A stretch of DNA of 63,727 bases from Pseudomonas reidholzensis (GCF_900536025.1 NZ_UNOZ01000026.1:1-63727), one strand, 5' to 3'; shown: positions 38,660-51,832, counted from the stretch's first letter. Notes: generated from the letters alone by a model not told the origin. Numbers and translations: made by a program.

Positions 38660-39949
38660 TTAGGTGCGATCCGTCAGGTTGACGATATCGCGCTGCGCTT
38701 CGCCGGTGTACAGCTGGCGCGGACGGCCAATCTTGTACGGGCTGGAGAGCATTTCTTTCCAGTGCGAGATCCAGCCGACGGTCCGCGCCAGGGCGAAGAT
38801 CACGGTGAACATGCTGGTCGGAATGCCGATCGCCTTGAGGATGATCCCCGAGTAGAAGTCGACGTTCGGGTACAGCGAGCGCTCGATGAAGTACGGGTCG
38901 GTCAGGGCGATCTCTTCGAGACGCATGGCCAGCTGCAGCTGCGGGTCGTTCTTGATGCCCAGCTCGCGCAGGACTTCGTCGCAGGTCTGCTTCATCACGG
39001 TGGCGCGCGGGTCGCGGTTCTTGTAGACCCGGTGACCGAAGCCCATCAACTTGAACGGATCGTTCTTGTCCTTGGCCTTGGCGATGAAGGCGTCGATGTT
39101 CGAGACATCGCCAATTTCATCCAGCATGGTCAGTACGGCTTCGTTGGCGCCGCCGTGTGCCGGGCCCCACAGTGCGGCGATGCCGGCTGCGATACAGGCG
39201 AACGGGTTGGCACCCGACGAACCGGCCAGGCGCACGGTCGAGGTGGAGGCGTTCTGCTCGTGGTCGGCATGGAGGATGAAGATCTTGTCCATGGCCTTGG
39301 CCAACACCGGGCTGATCGGTTTGATCTCGCACGGGGTGTTGAACATCATGTGCAGGAAGTTTTCCGCGTACGACAGGTCGTTGCGCGGATACATCATCGG
39401 CTGGCCCATGGAGTACTTGTAAACCATCGCGGCCAGGGTCGGCATTTTAGCGACCAGGCGCACCGCGGAGATTTCGCGGTGTTGCGGGTTATTGATATCC
39501 AGGGAGTCGTGGTAGAACGCCGACAGGGCGCCGACCACACCGCACATCACCGCCATCGGGTGAGCGTCGCGGCGGAAGCCGTTGAAGAACGACTTCAGCT
39601 GCTCGTGGACCATGGTGTGGTTCTTCACGGTGCTGACGAACTGTGCCTTCTGCTCGGCATTCGGCAGTTCGCCGTTGAGCAGCAGGTAGCAGGTCTCGAG
39701 GTAGTCCGATTGCTCGGCCAGTTGCTCGATCGGGTAGCCGCGGTGCAGCAGCACACCTTTGTCACCATCGATGTAGGTGATCTTCGACTCGCACGAGGCG
39801 GTCGCCATGAAACCTGGGTCGAAGGTGAAGTGACCAGTAGCCCCCAACCCGCGGACGTCGATTACATCGGGACCAACGGTGCCGGTTAAAATGGGCAGCT
39901 CGACGGGGGCAGCGCCCTCGATGACCAACTGCGCTTTTTTGTCAGCCAT
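38660..39949 (-). CDS. gltA: citrate synthase (type II)
   Basis: A 429-residue enzyme that condenses acetyl-CoA and oxaloacetate. Catalytic residues in [12 protein letters not shown] (His), [14 protein letters not shown] (His) and [11 protein letters not shown] (Asp). Length and N-terminal extension fit the hexameric, NADH-regulated type of Gram-negative bacteria. Divergent from the sdh-suc operon, with its own sigma-70 promoter. Confidence 0.97.
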   Translation of the reverse strand: MADKKAQLVIEGAAPVELPILTGTVGPDVIDVRGLGATGHFTFDPGFMATASCESKITYIDGDKGVLLHRGYPIEQLAEQSDYLETCYLLLNGELPNAEQKAQFVSTVKNHTMVHEQLKSFFNGFRRDAHPMAVMCGVVGALSAFYHDSLDINNPQHREISAVRLVAKMPTLAAMVYKYSMGQPMMYPRNDLSYAENFLHMMFNTPCEIKPISPVLAKAMDKIFILHADHEQNASTSTVRLAGSSGANPFACIAAGIAALWGPAHGGANEAVLTMLDEIGDVSNIDAFIAKAKDKNDPFKLMGFGHRVYKNRDPRATVMKQTCDEVLRELGIKNDPQLQLAMRLEEIALTDPYFIERSLYPNVDFYSGIILKAIGIPTSMFTVIFALARTVGWISHWKEMLSSPYKIGRPRQLYTGEAQRDIVNLTDRT

Positions 39950-40007
39950 GTGGCCTCCTATTAATGCTAGAAATCATCAGACAGACCCCCCACGCAGGGC
40001 CCGCACC

Positions 40008-40035
40008 ACTATAGAGGGATAAATTCAGATGTCAA
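40008..40035 (-). promoter_or_regulatory. sigma-70 promoter of gltA
   Basis: Minus strand TTGACA (40035-40030), 16 nt, TATAGT (40013-40008), 59 nt before gltA. Confidence 0.75.
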
Positions 40036-40149
40036 TTTGCCTAAAGGCTGGTTGAAAGGCCCTCTAAGGCCTGATTTTTCTCGAAATTGTCGCCCATTTA
40101 CGCCTTTTGCCGGCTAAAGGCAATGCGCTATTTGGGCTAGCCCGTCACG

Positions 40150-40178
40150 TTGTCATAAGCAGCCTAACTGTCTATACT
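40150..40178 (+). promoter_or_regulatory. sigma-70 promoter of sdhCDAB
   Basis: TTGTCA (40150-40155), 17 nt, TATACT (40173-40178), 123 nt before sdhC. The gltA-sdhC gap (351 bp) holds the two divergent promoters and nothing else clear. Confidence 0.75.
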
Positions 40179-40300
40179 CGGCAGCCGACCGCCAGGGGCT
40201 TGCAAGCCCGAACTGCTGGGGGTCGCCGTTCCCTGGGTGGTGGGTACCTGACCAGTACACTTACCAACAACTTTGCCCTGTTAGCTAGGGGCTCTTCAGT

Positions 40301-40687
40301 GTGAAAAAAGCCGTGAAAAGCCAACGACCTGTAAACCTAGACCTAAGGACCATAAAACTCCCCATTACCGGCGTTACGTCGTTCCTCCACCGTGTATCCG
40401 GCATCATCCTCTTCCTCGGCCTTGGCATCATGCTCTACGCATTGAGTCAGTCGCTGAGCTCCGAAGAAGGTTTCGCCGAGGTGAAGGCATGCTTGACCAG
40501 TCCGCTGGCCAAGTTCGTAGCGTGGGGCCTGCTGTCCGCATTGCTGTATCACCTGGTGGCGGGCGTGCGCCACCTGATCATGGACATGGGTATCGGTGAG
40601 ACGCTGGAAGGCGGCAAGCTGGGCTCGAAAATTGTCATCGTCATTTCCGTGGTGGTGATCGTTCTTGCGGGAGTTTGGATATGGTAA
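40301..40687 (+). CDS. sdhC: succinate dehydrogenase cytochrome b556 subunit
   Basis: A 128-residue membrane anchor of complex II with three helices. SFLHRVSGIILFLGLGIML includes the quinone-site Ser/Arg region, and LYHLVAGVRHLIMDMG includes the haem His. The GTG at 40301 lies after AGGGG. It overlaps sdhD by 7 nt. Confidence 0.95.
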   Translation: MKKAVKSQRPVNLDLRTIKLPITGVTSFLHRVSGIILFLGLGIMLYALSQSLSSEEGFAEVKACLTSPLAKFVAWGLLSALLYHLVAGVRHLIMDMGIGETLEGGKLGSKIVIVISVVVIVLAGVWIW

Positions 40688-41049
40688 CCAACGTCACGAA
40701 CCTGTCGCGTTCGGGCCTCTATGACTGGATGGCGCAGCGCGTATCTGCGGTCGTTCTCGCGGCTTATTTCATCTTCCTGATCGGCTACCTGGTGGCGCAC
40801 CCTGGCATCGATTATGTCCAGTGGCACGCTCTGTTCTCCCACAATGCGATGCGGATCTTCAGTCTGCTGGCCCTTGTTGCCCTCGGCGCTCACGCCTGGG
40901 TCGGCATGTGGACCATTGCCACCGACTACCTGACGCCGATGGCGCTCGGCAAGTCGGCGACTGCTGTTCGTTTCCTGTTCCAGGCGGTGTGTGGCGTTGC
41001 GATGTTCGCCTACTTCGTCTGGGGTGTGCAGATTCTCTGGGGTATCTGA
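40681..41049 (+). CDS. sdhD: succinate dehydrogenase membrane anchor subunit
   Basis: A 122-residue second anchor: YDWMAQRVSAVVLAAYFIFLIGYLV, then LLALVALGAHAWVGMWTIATDYL, and a third helix. Starts inside the last codons of sdhC (ATG 40681). Confidence 0.95.
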   Translation: MVTNVTNLSRSGLYDWMAQRVSAVVLAAYFIFLIGYLVAHPGIDYVQWHALFSHNAMRIFSLLALVALGAHAWVGMWTIATDYLTPMALGKSATAVRFLFQAVCGVAMFAYFVWGVQILWGI

Positions 41050-41052
41050 TTC

Positions 41053-42825
41053 ATGGCTATGATTCCAACGATTTCTTTCGACGCCATCATTGTTGGCGGC
41101 GGCGGAGCCGGCATGCGCGCTGCGCTGCAGCTGGCACAGGGCGGTCACAAGACTGCCGTGATCACCAAGGTCTTCCCGACCCGTTCGCACACTGTATCCG
41201 CCCAGGGCGGCATCACCTGCGCCATCGCTTCGGCTGACCCGAACGACGACTGGCGCTGGCACATGTACGACACCGTCAAGGGGTCGGACTACATCGGTGA
41301 CCAGGACGCGATCGAATACATGTGCCAGGAAGGCCCAGCTGCGGTGTTCGAGCTGGACCACATGGGCCTGCCGTTCTCGCGTACCGAAACCGGCCGTATC
41401 TACCAGCGTCCGTTCGGTGGCCAGTCCAAGGACTTCGGCAAGGGCGGCCAGGCCGCGCGTACCTGCGCAGCCTCCGACCGTACCGGTCACGCACTGCTGC
41501 ACACCCTCTATCAGGGCAACCTGAAAGCCGGTACCACCTTCCTCAACGAGTACTACGCGGTTGACCTGGTGAAGAACCAGGACGGCGCGTTCGTCGGTGT
41601 GATCGCGATCTGCATCGAAACCGGCGAAACCCTGTACATCAAAGCCAAGGCCACCGTACTGGCCACTGGCGGTGCAGGCCGTATCTACTCGTCGACCACC
41701 AACGCCCTGATCAATACCGGCGACGGTATCGGCATGGCCCTGCGTGCCGGTGTACCGGTGCAGGACATCGAGATGTGGCAGTTCCACCCGACCGGCATCG
41801 CCGGCGCTGGTGTACTGGTCACTGAAGGTTGCCGTGGTGAAGGTGGTTACCTGATCAACAAGCACGGCGAGCGCTTCATGGAGCGTTACGCGCCAAACGC
41901 CAAGGACCTTGCCGGTCGTGACGTGGTGGCCCGCTCGATGGTCAAAGAGATCATTGCCGGTAACGGCTGTGGCCCGAATGGCGACCACGTGATGCTCAAG
42001 CTCGACCACCTCGGCGAAGAAGTGCTGCACAGCCGCCTGCCAGGTATCTGCGAGCTGTCCAAGACCTTCGCCCACGTCGACCCAGTGGTCGCGCCGGTGC
42101 CGGTCGTACCGACCTGCCACTACATGATGGGCGGCGTTGCCACCAACATTCATGGCCAGGCCATGACCCAGGACGCCGAAGGCGTCGACCACATCATCCC
42201 GGGTCTGTTCGCCGTGGGTGAAGTGGCGTGCGTATCGGTTCACGGCGCCAACCGCCTGGGCGGCAACTCGCTGCTCGACCTGGTGGTCTTCGGTCGCGCT
42301 GCTGGCCTGCACCTGGAAAAAGCGCTGTCCGACGGCATCGAGTACCTCGACGCCAGCGACACCGACATCGAAGTCGCCCTGAGCCGTCTGAACAAGCTCA
42401 ACGAGCGCACTGACGGTGAAGACGTCGCCACCCTGCGTCGCGAGCTGCAAAGCTGCATGCAGAACTACTTCGGTGTATTCCGTACCGGCGAATACATGCA
42501 GAAGGGTATCGAGCAGCTGGCCCAGCTGCGCGAGCGTATCGCCAACGTCAAGATCAGCGACAAGTCCCAGGCCTTCAACACCGCGCGTATCGAAGCGCTG
42601 GAGCTGCAGAACCTGCTGGAAGTTGCTGAAGCCACGGCGATCGCTGCAGAAGTGCGTAAAGAGTCGCGCGGTGCTCACGCCCGTGAAGACTTCGAAGATC
42701 GTGACGATGAAAACTGGCTGTGCCACACCCTGTACTTCCCAGGTGAGAAGCGGGTTGCCAAGCGTGCAGTCAACTTCGCGCCGAAGACCGTGCCGGCGTT
42801 CGAACCAAAAGTCCGGACTTACTAA
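41053..42825 (+). CDS. sdhA: succinate dehydrogenase flavoprotein subunit
   Basis: A 590-residue catalytic subunit that oxidises succinate to fumarate. FAD motif [18 protein letters not shown]; covalent-FAD His in [11 protein letters not shown]; catalytic arginine region [28 protein letters not shown] and [18 protein letters not shown] near the C-terminal half. Three nt after sdhD. Confidence 0.97.
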   Translation: MAMIPTISFDAIIVGGGGAGMRAALQLAQGGHKTAVITKVFPTRSHTVSAQGGITCAIASADPNDDWRWHMYDTVKGSDYIGDQDAIEYMCQEGPAAVFELDHMGLPFSRTETGRIYQRPFGGQSKDFGKGGQAARTCAASDRTGHALLHTLYQGNLKAGTTFLNEYYAVDLVKNQDGAFVGVIAICIETGETLYIKAKATVLATGGAGRIYSSTTNALINTGDGIGMALRAGVPVQDIEMWQFHPTGIAGAGVLVTEGCRGEGGYLINKHGERFMERYAPNAKDLAGRDVVARSMVKEIIAGNGCGPNGDHVMLKLDHLGEEVLHSRLPGICELSKTFAHVDPVVAPVPVVPTCHYMMGGVATNIHGQAMTQDAEGVDHIIPGLFAVGEVACVSVHGANRLGGNSLLDLVVFGRAAGLHLEKALSDGIEYLDASDTDIEVALSRLNKLNERTDGEDVATLRRELQSCMQNYFGVFRTGEYMQKGIEQLAQLRERIANVKISDKSQAFNTARIEALELQNLLEVAEATAIAAEVRKESRGAHAREDFEDRDDENWLCHTLYFPGEKRVAKRAVNFAPKTVPAFEPKVRTY

Positions 42826-42836
42826 GGGTGGCCGCT

Positions 42837-43541
42837 ATGTTGCAAGTCGAAGTTTATCGTTACAACCCGGATACCGACTCGGCACCTAAAACCCAGGTGT
42901 TCCAGGTCGACACCGGTGGCAAGGACCTGATGGTGCTGGACGTACTGGCACTGATCAAAGAGCAGGACGAGGGTTTCTCCTACCGTCGCTCCTGCCGCGA
43001 AGGTGTTTGCGGTTCCGACGGCATGAACATCAACGGCAAGAACGGCCTGGCGTGCATCACGCCGCTGTCCGCTGTCGTAAAACGTAACAAGTTGGTCGTG
43101 CGTCCGCTGCCAGGTTTGCCGGTAATCCGTGACCTGGTCGTCGATATGAGCATCTTCTACAAGCAGTACGAGAAGGTGAAGCCATTCCTGCAGAACGACA
43201 CGCCGGCTCCGGCCATCGAGCGTCTGCAGTCGCCGGACGAGCGCGCCAAGCTGGACGGTCTGTACGAGTGCATCCTGTGCGCTTGCTGCTCGACGTCCTG
43301 CCCGTCGTTCTGGTGGAACCCGGACAAGTTCCTCGGTCCAGCCGCTTTGCTGCAGGCCTACCGCTTCCTGGCCGACAGCCGTGATACCAAGACCCAGGAG
43401 CGCCTGGCGTCCCTGGATGACCCGTTCAGCGTATTCCGCTGCCGCGGGATCATGAACTGCGTGAACGTTTGCCCTAAAGGTCTGAATCCGACCAAGGCAA
43501 TCGGCCATGTACGTAACATGCTGCTGCAAAGCGGCACCTGA
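42837..43541 (+). CDS. sdhB: succinate dehydrogenase iron-sulfur subunit
   Basis: A 234-residue electron-transfer subunit. [2Fe-2S] ligands in CREGVCGSDGMNINGKNGLAC, [4Fe-4S] in CILCACCSTSC, [3Fe-4S] in CRGIMNCVNVCPKG. The ATG at 42837 was preferred to a GTG 9 nt upstream because GGGTG lies at the right distance. Confidence 0.97.
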   Translation: MLQVEVYRYNPDTDSAPKTQVFQVDTGGKDLMVLDVLALIKEQDEGFSYRRSCREGVCGSDGMNINGKNGLACITPLSAVVKRNKLVVRPLPGLPVIRDLVVDMSIFYKQYEKVKPFLQNDTPAPAIERLQSPDERAKLDGLYECILCACCSTSCPSFWWNPDKFLGPAALLQAYRFLADSRDTKTQERLASLDDPFSVFRCRGIMNCVNVCPKGLNPTKAIGHVRNMLLQSGT

Positions 43542-43572
43542 TTCAACGCTGTTGCAAGTGCAAGACACCGAG

Positions 43573-43787
43573 ATGCGGGTGGTGAGCCCGCATTGAGGTG
43601 AAACCCGAGCCAGGGCCCACAAGGCCTGCGCTCATTACCTATGAAGATATGAGACCAGCAGGGGCTTCCGGGCTGGTACCCGGAAAATCTGCAGGATCCT
43701 CGGTGGCGTGGTTAGTCGCTGTTCTCGGGCTTTCTCATGTTGTGCTGAGGCGCTTGCCGATTCGTCCCCGAACGAGGGTGACCAAGC
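43573..43787 (+). ncRNA. structured sdhB-sucA intercistronic leader (candidate sucA motif)
   Basis: Hairpins ATGCGGG-tggtgag-CCCGCAT (43573-43593) and TTCCGGG-ctggta-CCCGGAA (about 43668-43687), then weaker CTCA/TGAG and TCGT/ACGA stems, the last next to the ribosome site AGGGTG of sucA. A conserved RNA called sucA-II has been described before sucA in Pseudomonadales; whether this is it needs a covariance-model search. Confidence 0.45.
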
Positions 43788-46619
43788 ATGCAAGAAAGCG
43801 TGATGCAGCGCATGTGGGAAAGCGCCCACCTTTCAGGTGGTAACGCTGCATATGTGGAAGAGCTCTACGAGCTCTACCTGCACGACCCTAACGCTGTGCC
43901 AGAAGAGTGGCGCACCTACTTCCAGAAGTTGCCCGCCGACGGCAGCACCGCTACCGATGTATCGCACTCGACAATCCGCGACCATTTCGTACTGCTGGCA
44001 AAGAACCAGCGCCGCGCCCAACCGGTGTCCGCCGGGAGCGTGAGCAGTGAACACGAGAAGAAGCAGGTTGAAGTTCTGCGACTGATCCAGGCCTATCGTA
44101 TGCGCGGTCATCAGGCTGCCAAGCTCGACCCCTTGGGGTTGTGGCAGCGCCCTGCGCCCGTAGACCTGTCGATCAATCACTACGGCTTGACCAATGCCGA
44201 TCTTGATACGACCTTCCGTGCCGGCGACCTGTTCATCGGCAAAGAGGAAGCGAGCCTACGCGAAATCTTCGATGCGCTGGAGAAGACATATTGTCGCACC
44301 ATTGGCGCCGAGTTCACCCACATCGTCGATTCCGAGCAGCGCAGCTGGTTCCAGCAGCGCCTGGAAAGCGTGCGGGGTCGTCCTGAGTTCTCCGCCGATG
44401 TGCAGTCGCACCTGCTCGAGCGCGTGACCGCAGGTGAAGGCTTGGAGAAATACCTGGGCACCAAGTACCCAGGCACCAAGCGCTTCGGTCTCGAAGGTGG
44501 CGAAAGCCTGATCCCGATGCTGGATGAAATGATCCAGCGTTCCGGCTCCTACGGCACCAAGGAAGTCGTCATCGGCATGGCCCACCGTGGCCGTCTGAAC
44601 GTGCTGGTCAACACCTTCGGCAAGAACCCGCGCGAGCTGTTCGACGAGTTCGAAGGCAAGAAGATGAACGAGCTGGGCTCGGGTGACGTGAAATATCACC
44701 AGGGCTTCTCCTCGAACGTGATGACCACCGGTGGCGAAGTCCACCTGGCCATGGCGTTCAACCCGTCCCACCTGGAGATCGTCTCGCCAGTGGTCGAGGG
44801 TTCGGTGCGCGCCCGTCAGGACCGCCGCAACGACACCGTTGGCGACAAGGTACTGCCGATCTCGATCCACGGCGACGCTGCATTCGCCGGCCAGGGCGTG
44901 GTCCTGGAAACCTTCCAGATGTCGCAGACCCGCGGTTTCAAGACCGGCGGTACCGTGCACATCGTGATCAACAACCAGGTCGGTTTCACCATCAGCAACC
45001 CGCTGGACGCGCGCTCCACCGAGTACGCGACCGACGTTGCCAAGATGATTCAGGCGCCGATCCTGCACGTGAACGGCGATGACCCGGAAGCGGTGCTGTT
45101 CGTCACCCAGCTGGCCATCGACTACCGCATGCAGTTCAAGCGTGACGTGGTCGTCGACCTGGTCTGCTACCGCCGTCGCGGCCACAACGAGGCCGACGAG
45201 CCAAACGGCACCCAGCCTCTGATGTACCAGCAGATCAGCAAGCAGCGCACCACCCGTGAGCTGTATGCCGAAGCGCTGATCCAGGCAGGTCGCATCGACG
45301 CCGAGCGTGCTCAGGCCAAGATCGACGACTACCGCAACGCCCTGGACAACGGTCTGCACGTGGTCAAGAGCCTGGTCAAGGAGCCGAACCGCGAGCTGTT
45401 CGTCGACTGGCGTCCGTACCTGGGCCATGCCTGGACTGCGCGCCACGACACGCGCTTCGACCTCAAGACCCTGCAAGACCTGTCCGCCAAGCTGCTGGAA
45501 CTGCCAGAAGGCTTCGTGGTTCAGCGTCAGGTCGCGAAGATCTACGAAGATCGCCAGAAGATGCAGGCCGGTGGCTTGCCGATCAACTGGGGTTACGCAG
45601 AGACCATGGCCTACGCCACCCTGCAGTTCGAAGGTCACCCGATCCGCATGACCGGCCAGGACATCGGCCGTGGCACCTTCTCGCACCGCCATGCGGTGTT
45701 GCACAACCAGAAGGACGCCAGCACCTACGTGCCGCTGCAGAACCTGTACCCGGGCCAGCCGCGCTTCGACCTGTATGACTCCTTCCTGTCGGAAGAAGCC
45801 GTACTGGCCTTCGAATACGGTTACTCGACCACCACGCCGAACGCGCTGGTGATCTGGGAAGCCCAGTTCGGTGACTTCGCCAACGGCGCCCAGGTGGTGA
45901 TCGACCAGTTCATCACCAGTGGCGAGCACAAGTGGGGCCGTCTCTGCGGTCTGACCATGCTGCTGCCGCACGGCTACGAAGGCCAAGGCCCCGAGCACTC
46001 CTCGGCGCGTCTGGAGCGTTACCTGCAGCTGTGCGCCGAGCACAACATCCAGGTCTGCGTACCGACCACCCCGGCCCAGATCTACCACCTGCTGCGTCGC
46101 CAGGTGATCCGTCCGCTGCGCAAGCCGCTGGTGGTCCTGACGCCGAAGTCGCTGCTGCGCCACAAGCTGGCCATCTCGACCTTGGAAGACCTGGCAGAAG
46201 GCTCGTTCCAGACCGTGATCCCGGAAATCGACACGCTCGATCCGGCCAAGGTCGAACGCCTGGTCCTGTGCAGCGGCAAGGTCTACTACGATCTGCTGGA
46301 AAAACGCCGTACCGAAGGCCGCGAAGACATCGCCATCGTGCGTATCGAGCAGCTGTATCCGTTCCCTGAGGACGACCTGGTCGAAATCCTCGCCCCGTAC
46401 AGCAACCTCAAGGCTGCGGTGTGGTGCCAGGAAGAGCCGATGAACCAGGGCGCCTGGTACAGCAGCCAGCACCACATGCGCCGTATCCTGGGCCGCCACA
46501 ACAAGGCACTGGTCCTCGAGTACGCCGGCCGCGACGCGTCTGCCGCGCCCGCTTGTGGTTACGCATCGAAGCACGCCGAGCAGCAGGAAAAACTGCTGCA
46601 AGATGCCTTCACCGTTTAA
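43788..46619 (+). CDS. sucA: 2-oxoglutarate dehydrogenase E1 component
   Basis: A 943-residue thiamine-diphosphate dehydrogenase. N-terminal YVEELYELYLHDPNAVPEEW motif for E2 binding; HRGRLNVLVN and the TPP motif GDAAFAGQGVV...NNQVGFTIS; DVVVDLVCYRRRGHNEADEP; C-terminal GQDIGRGTFSHRHAVLHNQ and PHGYEGQGPEHSSARLER. First gene of the 2-oxoglutarate dehydrogenase and succinyl-CoA synthetase run. Confidence 0.97.
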   Translation: MQESVMQRMWESAHLSGGNAAYVEELYELYLHDPNAVPEEWRTYFQKLPADGSTATDVSHSTIRDHFVLLAKNQRRAQPVSAGSVSSEHEKKQVEVLRLIQAYRMRGHQAAKLDPLGLWQRPAPVDLSINHYGLTNADLDTTFRAGDLFIGKEEASLREIFDALEKTYCRTIGAEFTHIVDSEQRSWFQQRLESVRGRPEFSADVQSHLLERVTAGEGLEKYLGTKYPGTKRFGLEGGESLIPMLDEMIQRSGSYGTKEVVIGMAHRGRLNVLVNTFGKNPRELFDEFEGKKMNELGSGDVKYHQGFSSNVMTTGGEVHLAMAFNPSHLEIVSPVVEGSVRARQDRRNDTVGDKVLPISIHGDAAFAGQGVVLETFQMSQTRGFKTGGTVHIVINNQVGFTISNPLDARSTEYATDVAKMIQAPILHVNGDDPEAVLFVTQLAIDYRMQFKRDVVVDLVCYRRRGHNEADEPNGTQPLMYQQISKQRTTRELYAEALIQAGRIDAERAQAKIDDYRNALDNGLHVVKSLVKEPNRELFVDWRPYLGHAWTARHDTRFDLKTLQDLSAKLLELPEGFVVQRQVAKIYEDRQKMQAGGLPINWGYAETMAYATLQFEGHPIRMTGQDIGRGTFSHRHAVLHNQKDASTYVPLQNLYPGQPRFDLYDSFLSEEAVLAFEYGYSTTTPNALVIWEAQFGDFANGAQVVIDQFITSGEHKWGRLCGLTMLLPHGYEGQGPEHSSARLERYLQLCAEHNIQVCVPTTPAQIYHLLRRQVIRPLRKPLVVLTPKSLLRHKLAISTLEDLAEGSFQTVIPEIDTLDPAKVERLVLCSGKVYYDLLEKRRTEGREDIAIVRIEQLYPFPEDDLVEILAPYSNLKAAVWCQEEPMNQGAWYSSQHHMRRILGRHNKALVLEYAGRDASAAPACGYASKHAEQQEKLLQDAFTV

Positions 46620-46661
46620 TGCTTTCGCGCACCTGAAACCGAATTTAAGGAAACACTGCTA

Positions 46662-47885
46662 ATGGCTATCGAGATCAAAGCCCCAACCTTCCCGGAATCG
46701 GTTGCCGACGGCACCGTTGCCACCTGGCACAAGCAGCCAGGCGAAGCCGTCAAACGTGACGAGCTGATCGTCGACATCGAGACCGACAAGGTCGTCCTGG
46801 AAGTCCTGGCCACCGCTGATGGCGTGCTGGGCGCAATCGTCAAGGGCGAGGGCGAAACCGTCCTCTCCGACGAAGTCCTCGGTTCGATCGTGGAAGGCGG
46901 CGCTGCCGCTGCCGCACCGGCCGCCGCTCCGGCTGCTGGCGCTGCTGCTCCGGCCGCTGCTGGCGACGCTGGCGAAGATGACCCGATCGCGGCGCCAGCT
47001 GCCCGCAAGCTGGCTGAAGAGAGCGGTATCGACCTGGCGACCGTTGCTGGCACCGGCAAAGGCGGTCGTATCACCAAGGAAGACGTGGTGGCTGCCGTGG
47101 CCAACAAGAAGTCCGCGCCTGCCGCGGCTCCTGCTGCCAAGCCTGCCGCTGCCGCTGCCCCGGTACTGACCGCCGCTGGCGATCGCACCGAGAAGCGCGT
47201 GCCGATGACCCGCCTGCGCGCCAAGATCGCCGAGCGTCTGGTCGAAGCCCAGTCGAACATGGCCATGCTGACCACCTTCAACGAAGTCGACATGACCGAA
47301 GTCATGGCCCTGCGTTCGAAGTACAAGGACCTGTTCGAGAAGTCCCACAACGGCGTACGCCTGGGCTTCATGTCGTTCTTCGTCAAGGCTGCCACCGAAG
47401 CGCTGAAGCGCTTCCCGGCTGTCAACGCCTCGATCGACGGCAACGACATCGTCTACCACGGCTTCGCTGACGTCGGCGTCGCCGTCTCCAGCGACCGTGG
47501 CCTGGTGGTTCCGGTACTGCGCAACGCCGAGCAGATGAGCCTGGCGGAAATCGAGAACGGCATCGCCACCTTCGGCAAGAAGGCGCGTGACGGCAAGCTG
47601 GGCATCGAAGACATGACCGGTGGTACCTTCACCATCACCAACGGTGGTACATTCGGCTCGATGATGTCGACCCCGATCGTCAACCCGCCACAGGCGGCGA
47701 TTCTCGGCATGCACAACATCCTCCAGCGTCCTATGGCGGTCAACGGCCAAGTGGCCATTCGCCCGATGATGTACCTGGCGCTGTCCTACGATCACCGCCT
47801 GATCGATGGCAAGGAAGCGGTAACCTTCCTGGTCACCATCAAGAACCTGCTGGAAGACCCGGCTCGTCTGCTGCTGGACATCTAA
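46662..47885 (+). CDS. sucB: dihydrolipoyl succinyltransferase E2
   Basis: A 407-residue core of the 2-oxoglutarate dehydrogenase complex. One lipoyl domain (lipoyl Lys in [12 protein letters not shown], about residue 44), an Ala/Pro-rich linker (about 82-105), the E3-binding domain ([32 protein letters not shown]), a second linker and the acyltransferase with [13 protein letters not shown] near the end. Confidence 0.97.
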   Translation: MAIEIKAPTFPESVADGTVATWHKQPGEAVKRDELIVDIETDKVVLEVLATADGVLGAIVKGEGETVLSDEVLGSIVEGGAAAAAPAAAPAAGAAAPAAAGDAGEDDPIAAPAARKLAEESGIDLATVAGTGKGGRITKEDVVAAVANKKSAPAAAPAAKPAAAAAPVLTAAGDRTEKRVPMTRLRAKIAERLVEAQSNMAMLTTFNEVDMTEVMALRSKYKDLFEKSHNGVRLGFMSFFVKAATEALKRFPAVNASIDGNDIVYHGFADVGVAVSSDRGLVVPVLRNAEQMSLAEIENGIATFGKKARDGKLGIEDMTGGTFTITNGGTFGSMMSTPIVNPPQAAILGMHNILQRPMAVNGQVAIRPMMYLALSYDHRLIDGKEAVTFLVTIKNLLEDPARLLLDI

Positions 47886-47892
47886 CACGCAG

Positions 47893-49414
<1,522 letters not shown>

Positions 49415-49429
49415 TTATAAGAAACCACG

Positions 49430-49586
49430 GCGGGCTGCCCGTCGTGAGTCTTGCGTGCATGACTCACCGCGGAACGTCCGCCGGACCGGGCCTTCGGGAC
49501 CACCCGAAGGTTAAAGGTCACAGGTGGTGCGGCGCCATCACTGGCGCAGCGCCGAAGCGCAGTACCTAACGAAGACGGTAAAAAGC
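49430..49586 (+). ncRNA. structured lpdG-sucC intercistronic leader (candidate sucC motif)
   Basis: Several hairpins in 155 nt: GAGTC-ttgcgtgcat-GACTC, CCTTCGGG-acca-CCCGAAGG, and GGCGC-catcact-GGCGC with a following CGCC/GCGC element. A conserved RNA before sucC in gammaproteobacteria has been reported; identity is not proven here. Confidence 0.45.
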
Positions 49587-50753
49587 ATGAATCTTCACGA
49601 GTATCAGGGTAAGCAGCTGTTCGCTGAATACGGCCTGCCAGTTTCCAAGGGTTTCGCAGTCGACACCCCAGAAGCAGCAGCAGAAGCCTGCGACAAGATC
49701 GGCGGTTCCGAGTGGGTTGTAAAAGCCCAGGTTCACGCAGGTGGTCGCGGTAAAGCGGGCGGCGTCAAGCTGGTTCGCAGCAAGGAAGACGCCAAGGCGT
49801 TCGCTGCGCAATGGTTGGGCAAGAATCTGGTTACCTACCAGACCGACGCCAACGGTCAGCCAGTCTCCAAGATCCTGGTCGAGTCCTGCACTGACATCGC
49901 CAAAGAGCTGTACTTGGGCGCTGTAGTCGACCGCTCGAGCCGCCGTATCGTGTTCATGGCGTCCACCGAAGGTGGCGTGGACATCGAGAAAGTCGCTCAC
50001 GAAACTCCTGAGAAGATCATCAAGGCCACCATCGATCCACTGGTCGGCGCTCAGCCGTTCCAGGGTCGCGAGCTGGCATTCCAGCTGGGCCTGGAAGGCA
50101 AGCAAGTCACTCAGTTCGCCAAGATCTTCGTCGGTCTGGCCAAGCTGTTCAAGGATCACGACCTGGCCCTGCTGGAAGTGAACCCGCTGGTGATCAAGGC
50201 CGATGGCGACCTGCACTGCCTCGATGCCAAGCTGAACATCGACGCCAACGCCATGTACCGTCAGCCTAAGCTGAAAACCTTCCACGACCCGTCGCAAGAC
50301 GACGCCCGTGAAGCCCACGCTGCCAAGTTCGAACTGAACTACGTAGCCCTGGAAGGCAACATTGGCTGCATGGTCAACGGTGCCGGCCTGGCCATGGGTA
50401 CCATGGACATCGTCAACCTGCACGGCGGCAAGCCAGCCAACTTCCTCGACGTAGGTGGTGGTGCTACCAAAGAGCGCGTGACCGAAGCCTTCAAGATCAT
50501 CCTGTCCGACAGCAATGTCGCGGCCGTACTGGTCAACATCTTCGGCGGCATCGTTCGCTGCGACATGATTGCCGAAGGCATCATTGGCGCCGTGAAAGAA
50601 GTCGGCGTCAAAGTACCGGTTGTCGTCCGTCTGGAAGGCAACAATGCCGAACTCGGCGCTAAAGTACTGGCAGAAAGCGGTTTGAACATCATTGCTGCAA
50701 CCAGCCTGACCGACGCTGCTCAACAAGTTGTCAAAGCTGCGGAGGGCAAGTAA
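49587..50753 (+). CDS. sucC: succinyl-CoA synthetase beta subunit (ADP-forming)
   Basis: A 388-residue ATP-grasp subunit. [19 protein letters not shown] at the start, [19 protein letters not shown], then [18 protein letters not shown] and [13 protein letters not shown], and [16 protein letters not shown]. Its stop overlaps the sucD start by one base (TAATG). Confidence 0.97.
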   Translation: MNLHEYQGKQLFAEYGLPVSKGFAVDTPEAAAEACDKIGGSEWVVKAQVHAGGRGKAGGVKLVRSKEDAKAFAAQWLGKNLVTYQTDANGQPVSKILVESCTDIAKELYLGAVVDRSSRRIVFMASTEGGVDIEKVAHETPEKIIKATIDPLVGAQPFQGRELAFQLGLEGKQVTQFAKIFVGLAKLFKDHDLALLEVNPLVIKADGDLHCLDAKLNIDANAMYRQPKLKTFHDPSQDDAREAHAAKFELNYVALEGNIGCMVNGAGLAMGTMDIVNLHGGKPANFLDVGGGATKERVTEAFKIILSDSNVAAVLVNIFGGIVRCDMIAEGIIGAVKEVGVKVPVVVRLEGNNAELGAKVLAESGLNIIAATSLTDAAQQVVKAAEGK

Positions 50754-51637
50754 TGAGCGTCCTGATCAATAAAGACACCAAAGTCATCTGCCAGGGCTTC
50801 ACCGGCTCGCAGGGTACTTTCCACTCCGAACAAGCCATCGCCTACGGCACCAAGATGGTTGGCGGCGTGACCCCAGGCAAAGGCGGCAGCACGCACCTCG
50901 GCCTGCCAGTGTTCAACACTGTGAAAGAAGCGGTAGAAGCCACCGGCGCTGACGCTTCGGTCATCTACGTTCCGGCTCCTTTCTGCAAGGACTCGATCCT
51001 GGAAGCAGCATTCGGCGGCATCAAGCTGATCGTCTGCATCACCGAAGGCATTCCTACCCTGGACATGCTGGACGCCAAGGTCAAGTGCGACGAACTGGGT
51101 GTTACCCTGATCGGCCCTAACTGCCCAGGCGTGATCACGCCGGGCGAGTGCAAGATCGGCATCATGCCAGGTCACATCCACTTGCCAGGCAAGGTCGGTA
51201 TCGTGTCGCGTTCCGGCACCCTGACCTACGAAGCTGTCAAGCAGACCACCGACGCCGGCTTCGGCCAGTCGACCTGCGTCGGCATCGGCGGTGACCCGAT
51301 CCCAGGCTCGAACTTCATCGACATCCTGAAGCTGTTCCAGGAAGACCCGCAGACCGAAGCGATCGTCATGATCGGTGAGATCGGCGGTTCGGCTGAAGAA
51401 GAGGCTGCTGCCTACATCAAGGCCAACGTCACCAAGCCTGTGGTTTCTTACATTGCCGGTGTTACCGCACCTGCTGGTAAGCGCATGGGCCACGCCGGCG
51501 CGATCATCTCCGGCGGCAAGGGCACTGCGGACGAGAAGTTCGCCGCCCTGCAGGACGCCGGTGTGAAAACCGTGCGTTCCCTGGCTGACATCGGCAAGGC
51601 CCTGGCCGAGCTGACCGGCTGGGAAGCCAAGAAGTAA
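50753..51637 (+). CDS. sucD: succinyl-CoA synthetase alpha subunit
   Basis: A 294-residue subunit. CoA site in [39 protein letters not shown], and the phosphorylated His in [17 protein letters not shown] (about residue 247). Ends the TCA operon before a strong terminator. Confidence 0.97.
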   Translation: MSVLINKDTKVICQGFTGSQGTFHSEQAIAYGTKMVGGVTPGKGGSTHLGLPVFNTVKEAVEATGADASVIYVPAPFCKDSILEAAFGGIKLIVCITEGIPTLDMLDAKVKCDELGVTLIGPNCPGVITPGECKIGIMPGHIHLPGKVGIVSRSGTLTYEAVKQTTDAGFGQSTCVGIGGDPIPGSNFIDILKLFQEDPQTEAIVMIGEIGGSAEEEAAAYIKANVTKPVVSYIAGVTAPAGKRMGHAGAIISGGKGTADEKFAALQDAGVKTVRSLADIGKALAELTGWEAKK

Positions 51638-51660
51638 TACGCTTTACCCCCCACGCAACA

Positions 51661-51690
51661 CAAAGGCCACCTTCGGGTGGCCTTTGTGTT
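51661..51690 (+). terminator. terminator of the suc operon
   Basis: AAAGGCCACC-ttcg-GGTGGCCTTT followed by GTGTTTT. Confidence 0.92.
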
Positions 51691-51832
51691 TTCAGCGTTT
51701 GCAAACGCCGGCTTTCGGAATTTTCGATCGGTTTGATAAGAATTTTCAGACGGAAGAAACGGCGGATTTTGCGATAATTCCCACCGTTGTCGGTCATCCA
51801 GACGACAAACATCTACGCACATCGGACAAGCC